Below are positions 6,201 through 10,992 of a stretch of DNA of 10,994 nt, piece by piece; positions within the stretch are counted from its first letter, which is position 1; each line of letters starts with the position of its first letter. The stretch is from the NCBI GenBank assembly GCA_039795755.1, contig JBDKLF010000025.1, positions 1 through 10,994 on the forward strand. Direction: 5' to 3'. The position numbers and the translations under genes are program-made. The stretch is from JANNXY01 sp039795755 (GTDB lineage Bacteria; Patescibacteriota; Minisyncoccia; Phycocordibacterales; CAIZIN01). The notes under the pieces were generated by a model. That model was not told where the DNA came from, did not search any database, and saw nothing but the letters and a program-made list of their open reading frames with translations.

Positions 6201-6213
6201 GTAACCATTTTTT
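6182..6213 (+). terminator. Rho-independent terminator
   Basis: AATGGTTACC (6182-6191) and GGTAACCATT (6200-6209) form a perfect 10-bp stem around an 8-base loop, followed by a T run to 6213. The stop TAG of the small lipoprotein gene straddles the loop and right arm. The T run exists only in the plus direction, so mutM reading the other way gains little from it. It is the clearest intrinsic terminator in the window. Confidence 0.85.
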
Positions 6214-7129
6214 ATTTCTGATGTACATTACAAAAGTGTGCTGAGCGGCCTCCAACAACTTTTCTTTGTATGACTCCAGTACAACCTTTTTTCTTGCAGG
6301 GTGAGCCGGTCTTTCGATATGCATTGTGCTTACCTTGGAATGTTCCGCGCTCACCGAGAATATTCCGATAGTCAGACATAGAATCACCACCAAAGTCGAT
6401 GCCCTTTCGTAGTACTTCTTTCACGGCTTTGAAAAGCAGTTTCATAGACATGTCAGAAATATCTCGTACAGGAGTTTCAGGATGAATATCTGCATACCAC
6501 AATGCTTCATCAGAATAAATATTTCCCACACCAGCAATGATATGTGGTTTCATAAGCACAGTCTTGATTCTGCCGGTTTTGTTTTTGAGCAGTGACTCAA
6601 CAAAGAGGGAATAGGTGAAGTCTTTATCAAGCAGCTCAGGTCCAATGTTGCTTATGTGTTCCGATGTGTCTTGCTCACCTTTTTTGATCAAGGTGACTTT
6701 TGCAAACTTTCGCATATCACATAACGCGAGCGTTGTTCCATCGGTGAAGTTCAATGTGAGATGAATGAATCGATTAAATGAGTCAGTCAGCGCGAGAGGT
6801 GAGACACCTTTCCATCCGATAATCTTTTGCTTTTCTTTGATAGCTTCGAATGTTCCGTAGAGCAAATGTCCGGTCATTTTCATGTGGACCAAAATAGTAT
6901 CACCAGATGAAAGATGTATGAGTACATTCTTCGCTCTTCGACTTGCATGGGTAATAGTTGTACCGATAAGCGCATTTTTAAATATAAGAAAATACTTAGG
7001 ATCTTTGATCGTATCAGCACCTACACGCTTATTACTCGCATAATCAGTCCATACGTCGGCAATGGTCTTGCCTTGTACGTATTGATTGATTCCATCTACA
7101 GTGGTTTGTACTTCAGGGAGTTCAGGCAT
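6212..7129 (-). CDS. mutM: Formamidopyrimidine-DNA glycosylase (Fpg/MutM)
   Basis: A 305-residue base-excision repair enzyme that removes oxidised purines such as 8-oxoguanine and nicks the abasic site. The start must be the ATG at 7129, because it gives MPELPEVQT: the Pro after cleaved Met is the catalytic nucleophile and Glu next to it is essential. The frame upstream of it is open but not part of the protein. Also visible are RRAKNVLIHL (Lys of the beta-hairpin), HMKMTGHL, DMRKFAKV, and the helix-two-turn-helix KPHIIAGVGNIYSDEALW. The C-terminal zinc finger is unusual: CKKKGC (CX4C) and CNVH (CX2H) replace the usual CX2C and CX2C, so the zinc would be held by three Cys and one His. The family is certain. 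The stop is 11 bases from the convergent lipoprotein gene. Confidence 0.95.
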   Translation of the reverse strand: MPELPEVQTTVDGINQYVQGKTIADVWTDYASNKRVGADTIKDPKYFLIFKNALIGTTITHASRRAKNVLIHLSSGDTILVHMKMTGHLLYGTFEAIKEKQKIIGWKGVSPLALTDSFNRFIHLTLNFTDGTTLALCDMRKFAKVTLIKKGEQDTSEHISNIGPELLDKDFTYSLFVESLLKNKTGRIKTVLMKPHIIAGVGNIYSDEALWYADIHPETPVRDISDMSMKLLFKAVKEVLRKGIDFGGDSMSDYRNILGERGTFQGKHNAYRKTGSPCKKKGCTGVIQRKVVGGRSAHFCNVHQK

Positions 7130-7141
7130 AATAGTGTTGCT

Positions 7142-7150
7142 TTTATAACA
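7142..7150 (-). promoter_or_regulatory. Extended -10 promoter of mutM
   Basis: TG-T-TATAAA on the minus strand lies 12 bases before the ATG at 7129, predicting a leader of about 5 bases without a Shine-Dalgarno site. It shares the TGTTATA core with the pgeF, tRNA-Lys and 8818 promoters. Confidence 0.6.
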
Positions 7151-7175
7151 TCTTTCAATTAACCTATGCAATAGT

Positions 7176-7463
7176 ATGTTTACATTCTTTAAAAACCTGT
7201 TTGGTTTGTTTTTCGCAAAAGACAAGCCTCCACAAGCTCAAAGCGTCTTCGACATGAAGCATGTGCGCACGCCAGGACTTGATTCTGAGTTGCATACAAT
7301 TGTTCAGTCTTTTGGCTATATGGGTCAGTTTGATCTAGAGGCAATCGGTCTGCATCTTTTTGAAAAAGGTTTAATGGCAAACTTGTATCCAAATGATAGT
7401 GGGGAGGGTTTTCATTGGTCAATCGAACCGATTCCGTCATTTTGCGAGACACCTCAGGCTTAA
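7176..7463 (+). CDS. Hypothetical protein, 95 residues
   Basis: Not recognised. It begins with an amphipathic, aromatic-rich segment (MFTFFKNLFGLFFAK) that could sit at the membrane surface but is too short and charged to be a sure signal peptide. The rest is soluble and mixed, with FDMKHVRTPGLDSELHTIV and FDLEAIGLHLFEKGLMA that look like helices, and a single Cys near the end. TATGCA at 7165-7170 is the best -10-like hexamer, 5 bases before the ATG, and there is no Shine-Dalgarno site. It lies head to head with mutM (46 bases) and its stop is 1 base from the stop of the MurE-like gene, so it fills its slot exactly. No function is proposed. Confidence 0.6.
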   Translation: MFTFFKNLFGLFFAKDKPPQAQSVFDMKHVRTPGLDSELHTIVQSFGYMGQFDLEAIGLHLFEKGLMANLYPNDSGEGFHWSIEPIPSFCETPQA

Positions 7464-7464
7464 G

Positions 7465-8736
7465 CTATGCGGTGTTTTTATTTTTGAGCAACTTTTCAAT
7501 CTCTTCTCGTGCAACTTTTGCATCACTCCATTCTTGTTTGGTACCGTTTGGTCCCATGATATAAGGATCAGTACCTTTTCCGGTGATCACTACTGCATCA
7601 TTCTCGTGTGCAAGTGAAATAGCTTTTGCAATTGCTTCTCGCCGATCCATAATGATTTCAACTGGTTTCTTGGTGATAGCAACATGCATATCTCTCACGA
7701 TTGCAACAGGATCTTCATCGTAAGGATCTTCATTGGTGAGAATAATATGATCACAATATGATTCAGCAATCTTTGCCATTTCGGGTCGCTTCCATGTATC
7801 ACGTCCACCACCAGTGTTTCCAAGTATGCAGATTTTTTTCTTTGCATAATTAGTTGCCTCATAAATTGCTTTGAGTGAATCTGGAGTATGCGCATAATCA
7901 ACAATCACATCAAATGTTTGCCCAGCGACGACTTTTTCTGCACGGCCTTTGATCTCGGTATAATTCGCGATTGCTTCACGGATAGTGTCGAGCGAGATAC
8001 CAAGATATTCACCAATTTTTATTGCAGTGAGAATATTATACGCATTGAACATCCCAAGCAGCTTTGAAGTAAAGAGCTGCTTCTTATACAAGAACCGAAT
8101 ACCTGTACGGTCTTCATGAAAGGCGCTAATATCAGCAAATGCAACAGTGAGGTGGTCATGAGCAGGGATGCGGAGGAATGCTCCAGCTTCTTTATCATCA
8201 ATATTTACCACAATTGAAGTGTTGGGTTTCTTGCTCGTGAGTATTTCTTTTATGATGCCAATTTTTGCAGCCCGATAATTCTCATATGAACCATGTGATT
8301 CAATATGCTCAGGAGCAAGATTAGTAAAGACTGCCATATCGAGATCAATGAATTTGTTTCTGAATTGCTTCGCACCTTCAGACGTAATTTCAACGACCGC
8401 ATGTGTCGCTCCTTCATTTACTGCTTTTCGGAGAAATTTCTGAATGAATGATCGTCCTGGCATCGACATTTTGAACAAGTTTGGCTCTGAGAGAAGGGGA
8501 GTCTTGAAGCGAATAGTGTTCGAGCATGCAGTACGATATCCAGCCTGTTCGAGTACTGCATTTACTAGTTCTACCGTTGATGACTTTCCTTTGGTTCCAG
8601 TGATTCCGATAACAAAGAGGTTACGAGAAGGAAAGTTGTTTCGTACAGCTCCTATATATGCCAACAGATAGTGATATGCCGGCTGGAAGAAGGCGAATAG
8701 TTTGTTGGGGATGAATTTTCTTAAGATCTCTCTCAT
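7465..8736 (-). CDS. murE: MurE-like Mur ligase (UDP-MurNAc-tripeptide synthetase family)
   Basis: A 423-residue ATP-dependent ligase of the Mur family, expected to add an amino acid to a muramoyl peptide in the cytoplasm. The ATP site GTKGKSS is at about 47-53, followed by FTNLAPEHIESHGSYENYRAAK, whose Lys matches the carbamylated Lys of MurE. YAHTPDSL, NTGGGRDTWKRPEM and the C-terminal domain also fit. Two things are unusual. The normal N-terminal domain that holds UDP-MurNAc is missing; only about 40 residues, with a helix AYHYLLAYIGAV, precede the ATP site. And the DNPR motif that reads diaminopimelate is replaced by NEDPYDEDP, so the added residue cannot be predicted. It could instead be a related Mur ligase acting on another substrate. 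The start at 8736 lies 6 bases after TATGAT. Other mur genes are not nearby. Confidence 0.82.
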   Translation of the reverse strand: MREILRKFIPNKLFAFFQPAYHYLLAYIGAVRNNFPSRNLFVIGITGTKGKSSTVELVNAVLEQAGYRTACSNTIRFKTPLLSEPNLFKMSMPGRSFIQKFLRKAVNEGATHAVVEITSEGAKQFRNKFIDLDMAVFTNLAPEHIESHGSYENYRAAKIGIIKEILTSKKPNTSIVVNIDDKEAGAFLRIPAHDHLTVAFADISAFHEDRTGIRFLYKKQLFTSKLLGMFNAYNILTAIKIGEYLGISLDTIREAIANYTEIKGRAEKVVAGQTFDVIVDYAHTPDSLKAIYEATNYAKKKICILGNTGGGRDTWKRPEMAKIAESYCDHIILTNEDPYDEDPVAIVRDMHVAITKKPVEIIMDRREAIAKAISLAHENDAVVITGKGTDPYIMGPNGTKQEWSDAKVAREEIEKLLKNKNTA

Positions 8737-8742
8737 GCCGTA

Positions 8743-8748
8743 ATCATA
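8743..8748 (-). promoter_or_regulatory. -10 element of the MurE-like gene, leaderless spacing
   Basis: TATGAT on the minus strand ends 6 bases before the ATG at 8736, placing the predicted transcription start on the ATG. TATATA overlaps it just upstream and could be an alternative. No convincing -35 is seen. Confidence 0.5.
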
Positions 8749-8774
8749 TATAAGATTGAGTTACTAAGCCAGAA

Positions 8775-8813
8775 TTGACATTGTTATAGTCGAGTAGTAG
8801 GTTAGGAATAGGA
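8775..8813 (+). promoter_or_regulatory. Promoter and ribosome binding site of the 8818 gene
   Basis: A perfect TTGACA (8775-8780) is followed 17 bases later by TAGGTT (8798-8803). An extended -10 TG-T-TATAGT also occurs at 8782-8790 and may be the real one, giving a leader of about 20 bases. AGGA occurs at 8804-8807 and 8810-8813, before the ATG at 8818; this is the only clear Shine-Dalgarno-like region in the window. Confidence 0.55.
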
Positions 8814-8817
8814 TTTT

Positions 8818-9048
8818 ATGATTTTCATTCTCGCACTCAAAGGTAAGGCACTCTATCTTTTTCTTTTGTTCTTTGTTTGTTGCGCGGTCGGTGCTGTCGC
8901 TCTCGTGGTGAGTCAGCACTCACGCATGATGAAGTTGATTACATTGTTGTGTATCGGAGGATGTGTCTATTCCTACCATGCATTCAAAAATGAATTCGAT
9001 CAACCACTCACTGAACAACAAATACAGGCTGCCGCTGGACTCAAGTGA
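8818..9048 (+). CDS. Small two-helix membrane protein
   Basis: A 76-residue protein I do not recognise. Two hydrophobic segments are clear: ALYLFLLFFVCCAVGAVALVV (about 11-31) and KLITLLCIGGCVYSYHAF (about 40-57), joined by a short polar loop SQHSRMM, followed by an acidic C-terminal tail ending LTEQQIQAAAGLK. Four Cys lie within the membrane helices. It has its own promoter with a consensus -35 and a Shine-Dalgarno-like AGGA, unlike most neighbours, and a T-rich tract after a possible weak hairpin at the end. Context gives no role: MurE-like ligase on one side and RuvA on the other, both on the opposite strand. Confidence 0.65.
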   Translation: MIFILALKGKALYLFLLFFVCCAVGAVALVVSQHSRMMKLITLLCIGGCVYSYHAFKNEFDQPLTEQQIQAAAGLK

Positions 9049-9058
9049 GCCTTTTTAT
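9026..9058 (+). terminator. Possible weak terminator
   Basis: AGGCT (9026-9030) and AGCCT (9048-9052) can pair around a long loop that contains the stop TGA, followed directly by a T-rich tract. The stem is only 5 bp, so the T tract is the stronger half of the evidence. Confidence 0.3.
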
Positions 9059-9068
9059 TTTTTGATTG

Positions 9069-9653
9069 CTATGACTGTAGGTTTTTGAGAGCGAGCTTTA
9101 CCTGTTCCTGTGTAGAGAGTGATTTATCAATTTTCTTTACTGCTTCACGAGCGTCATCAGCAGTGAATCCAAGTGACATAAGGGCTTCAATTGCCATACT
9201 ACTCTCGGTTTGTTTGCCATTTGTTCGGGCTGATCCGGTACTTAGTTCTTGTACAACGATCTTATCTTTCAGCTCACGAATAACTTTTTCTGCGGTTTTC
9301 TTTCCAATGCCTGATACTTTAGTGAGATGACTGGCATCATCTTCGTAAATAGCATCTTTGATAGTGTCAGGGGAGGCACTATTAAGAATTGCGAGGGCTG
9401 ATTTTGGTCCAATTCCTGAGACGGTAAGGAGAAGCTCAAAGAATTCTCGATCTGACTTCTTGGTAAATCCATAGAGATCAAGCGCATCTTCACGCACAAT
9501 AGTGTGAATCCAGAGTGATACAGGGCCTTTTTCATGAGAGAGATGCTCGAGAGTCTCAGTGGTAGCATGCACTTTGTAACCAACTCCTCCGGTGGCAATC
9601 ACTGCATAGCGTAGGTCGAGATCGAGGACGGTGCCGGTAATGTGGGAAATCAT
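9069..9653 (-). CDS. ruvA: Holliday junction branch migration protein RuvA
   Basis: A 194-residue protein, the usual length for RuvA, which binds the four-way junction as a tetramer and loads the RuvB motor in recombination repair. The N-terminal OB-fold begins MISHITGTVLDLD and ends near REDALDLYGF, whose acidic residues form the junction pin. Two helix-hairpin-helix motifs follow: LTVSGIGPKSALAIL (about 76-90) and LTKVSGIGKKTAEKVI (about 109-124). The C-terminal domain that contacts RuvB (AIEALMSLGFTADDAREAV, about 153-171) is complete. RuvB and RuvC are not adjacent in this window. The ATG at 9653 has a TATACT hexamer 6 bases upstream and no Shine-Dalgarno site. Confidence 0.96.
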   Translation of the reverse strand: MISHITGTVLDLDLRYAVIATGGVGYKVHATTETLEHLSHEKGPVSLWIHTIVREDALDLYGFTKKSDREFFELLLTVSGIGPKSALAILNSASPDTIKDAIYEDDASHLTKVSGIGKKTAEKVIRELKDKIVVQELSTGSARTNGKQTESSMAIEALMSLGFTADDAREAVKKIDKSLSTQEQVKLALKNLQS

Positions 9654-9659
9654 GAGGGT

Positions 9660-9665
9660 AGTATA
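9660..9665 (-). promoter_or_regulatory. -10 element of ruvA, leaderless spacing
   Basis: TATACT on the minus strand ends 6 bases before the ruvA ATG, as at pgeF, so the predicted transcript begins at the start codon. It is adjacent to the rpsT -35 (9667-9672). Confidence 0.6.
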
Positions 9666-9666
9666 C

Positions 9667-9695
9667 TTGCCTTTTGTATACTTTTCTAGTAGTAT
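9667..9695 (+). promoter_or_regulatory. Promoter of rpsT
   Basis: TTGCCT (9667-9672) and TAGTAT (9690-9695) are 17 bases apart. The predicted start near 9702 leaves a leader of about 6 bases, again without Shine-Dalgarno. A direct repeat GTATACTT (9661-9668 and 9676-9683) lies in the promoter. Confidence 0.5.
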
Positions 9696-9707
9696 CTTGT
9701 CTTACAT

Positions 9708-9983
9708 ATGCCAATTACACAATCAGCAAAAAAAGCAATCCGACAAAGCGCTCGAAAGCAGGTATACAACCTTCGACGAAAGAACAAGGTTGATGATGCC
9801 GTTCGAAAGATGAAGAAGCTTGTTGCAGGAGGGAAAGTAGCGGAAGCTCGAACATCACTTTCATCTGTTTACAAGGCAATCGACAAGGCTGCTAAAGGAA
9901 ACACTTTGAACAAGGGAACTGCAGATCGAATGAAGTCTCGATTGAACGCTTTTGTAAAGAAAGCTTCAGTTAAGAAAGCATAA
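9708..9983 (+). CDS. rpsT: 30S ribosomal protein S20
   Basis: A 91-residue basic protein that binds 16S rRNA early in small-subunit assembly. The start MPITQSAKKAIRQSARKQ and the central NLRRKNKVDDAVRKMKK fit S20, as do the C-terminal AAKGNTLNKGTADRMKSRL and the all-helical Lys-rich composition. Length is normal. All eight Arg codons are CGA, which is striking for a highly expressed gene. There is no Shine-Dalgarno site before the ATG. It stands alone, as rpsT often does, divergent from ruvA and ending 4 bases from the next convergent gene. Confidence 0.96.
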   Translation: MPITQSAKKAIRQSARKQVYNLRRKNKVDDAVRKMKKLVAGGKVAEARTSLSSVYKAIDKAAKGNTLNKGTADRMKSRLNAFVKKASVKKA

Positions 9984-9987
9984 TCTC

Positions 9988-10245
9988 CTAGATAACCTTT
10001 GCAAGTGAGAAATGTCTCACGATAAGAAATAGTGCGATACCAAGAAACAGGGAATAAAACACCCTGTATTTCTTATTCTTTTCAAGTGGGTCAATCATGT
10101 CAGGGAGTATGGTATATAAGAGCTGAATAACAGAGTCTATCGTAAAGAAAATTGCAGCAACAATAATTCCAATATTCCATAGCCAGATACAAATAATAAT
10201 ATCGAGAAGGAGCCAAATTGGGTTACGTGATTTTAGTACATGCAT
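9988..10245 (-). CDS. Small membrane protein downstream of tRNA-Arg
   Basis: An 85-residue protein, not recognised. Hydrophobic segments cover about residues 10-35 (PIWLLLDIIICIWLWNIGII and onward) and 63-76 (YSLFLGIALFLIV), with a central polar stretch PDMIDPLEKNKKYR, so two or three membrane helices are likely. The DPLEKNKKYR stretch is reminiscent of loops in small uncharacterised bacterial membrane proteins, but I would not assign a family. The ATG lies 12 bases after the 3' end of tRNA-Arg on the same strand, with no promoter of its own in that gap, so the two are probably transcribed together and tRNA processing would release the mRNA. Confidence 0.6.
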   Translation of the reverse strand: MHVLKSRNPIWLLLDIIICIWLWNIGIIVAAIFFTIDSVIQLLYTILPDMIDPLEKNKKYRVFYSLFLGIALFLIVRHFSLAKVI

Positions 10246-10257
10246 AAAGTTTTTTAG

Positions 10258-10329
10258 TGCTCCTGTTAGGAATCGAACCTAAATTTCTCCCTTCGCAGGG
10301 GAGTGTCCTATCCGTTGAACGACAAGAGC
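10258..10329 (-). tRNA. trnR: tRNA-Arg (anticodon GCG)
   Basis: A 72-base cloverleaf on the minus strand. The acceptor stem GCTCTTG/CAGGAGC has one G-U pair and discriminator A; the D stem is GTTC/GGAC; the anticodon stem is CTCCC/GGGAG with loop CTGCGAA, giving anticodon GCG; the T arm is TTAGG-TTCGATT-CCTAA. CCA is not encoded. A GCG anticodon reads CGC and CGU. Most bacteria instead use an ACG anticodon modified to inosine, which also reads CGA, so this gene implies a different decoding scheme. A protein gene follows 12 bases later. Confidence 0.93.
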
Positions 10330-10341
10330 GATAGTTCGTAG

Positions 10342-10368
10342 ATTACAACAAAAATTTTTATTTATCAA
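10342..10368 (-). promoter_or_regulatory. Probable promoter of tRNA-Arg
   Basis: On the minus strand TTGATA (10368-10363) is followed after 15 bases by TG-extended TGTAAT (10347-10342). The predicted start is about 6-7 bases before the tRNA. The spacing is slightly short and the hexamers are imperfect. Confidence 0.4.
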
Positions 10369-10369
10369 T

Positions 10370-10843
10370 TTAGAACCCGAAGTACTCGAGAAGCTTCTCA
10401 AGAAATGATTCTTCCAATTCTTCTTCTCTAAGATACATAAGGAGATAGTCTCGAACATCTTCAATATCAATTTCCTCAACAGGGAGGTGAATATAAGACA
10501 TCATTACTTTTTTTGACTTGATGAGTACCTTTGGATCAGGTTTGTTCAAGTGTTGTTCGCCAATTGAGAATGATTCGAGGGTTGAATACGGGTAGAGCAC
10601 ATGATTAATCACAATACCTCTATTGGTAAGTTCGAAATTGAGGAGACGTGGCTCGCGATGTGCTTGCATGCCTGATGCAAATGCAAAGAGAATGATCACG
10701 AGTGCGAAAAGTGTGTTACCAAGAATGATGGCGAGTATTGCAGCGGTTGTTGCAACTATGCCAAGTCCCCAGTACCAGTCATTTGATTTCTCTTGATGGA
10801 AGTATTCATGTGCTTGCCATGAAATCGTCTTTTGAAGTGCCAT
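10370..10843 (-). CDS. Two-helix membrane protein with cytoplasmic beta domain
   Basis: A 157-residue protein of a type I associate with uncharacterised Patescibacteria proteins, though I know no function. The N-terminus has ISWQAHEYFHQEKSNDWYW, with an aromatic/Trp motif just before the membrane. Two close hydrophobic helices follow (about 25-42 and 44-60, GIVATTAAILAIILG and FALVIILFAFASG). Then comes a beta-rich region (LLNFELTNRGIVINHVLYPY, IHLPVEEIDIEDVRDYLL) with the strand pattern of a PH-like domain, and an acidic helical tail ending LLEYFGF. The PH-like reading is inference from pattern only. The ATG at 10843 lies 6 bases after an extended -10. The gene is upstream of tRNA-Arg on the same strand but that tRNA has its own probable promoter. 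Confidence 0.75.
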   Translation of the reverse strand: MALQKTISWQAHEYFHQEKSNDWYWGLGIVATTAAILAIILGNTLFALVIILFAFASGMQAHREPRLLNFELTNRGIVINHVLYPYSTLESFSIGEQHLNKPDPKVLIKSKKVMMSYIHLPVEEIDIEDVRDYLLMYLREEELEESFLEKLLEYFGF

Positions 10844-10849
10844 GAAAGT

Positions 10850-10858
10850 ATTATCACA
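10850..10858 (-). promoter_or_regulatory. Extended -10 of the 10843 gene, leaderless spacing
   Basis: TG-T-GATAAT on the minus strand ends exactly 6 bases before the ATG at 10843, so the predicted mRNA starts at the start codon. Confidence 0.6.
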
Positions 10859-10867
10859 TATTTTTCA

Positions 10868-10895
10868 TTGCAAAACAGCTTTTTTCTGTTAATAT
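10868..10895 (+). promoter_or_regulatory. Promoter of tRNA-Ser
   Basis: TTGCAA (10868-10873), 16 bases, then TG-extended TAATAT (10890-10895, TG at 10887-10888). The predicted start near 10902 is about 4 bases before the tRNA. Confidence 0.65.
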
Positions 10896-10905
10896 GTCCT
10901 GTACT

Positions 10906-10992
10906 GGTGGGATGGCAGAGTGGTCTAATGCACCTGTCTTGAAAACAGGAGGGGTCGAAAGGCTTCCGCGAGTTCGAATCTCGCTCCCACCG
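10906..10992 (+). tRNA. trnS: tRNA-Ser (anticodon UGA)
   Basis: An 87-base class II tRNA. The acceptor stem GGTGGGA/TCCCACC is followed by discriminator G, as expected for bacterial tRNA-Ser. The anticodon stem CCTGT/ACAGG holds loop CTTGAAA with anticodon TGA, which reads UCN codons. The long variable arm (GGGGTCGAAAGGCTTCC region) is diagnostic of serine. CCA appears not to be encoded: CA follows the discriminator at the window edge. Confidence 0.95.

Noticed and set aside
7130..7225. Longer N-terminus for mutM
   Set aside because: Fpg needs Pro directly after the initiator Met for catalysis, which only the ATG at 7129 provides.
10246..10264. AGGAG in the tRNA-Arg acceptor stem as ribosome binding site of the next gene
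   Set aside because: It is 14 bases from the ATG, too far for usual function, and would be removed by tRNA maturation.
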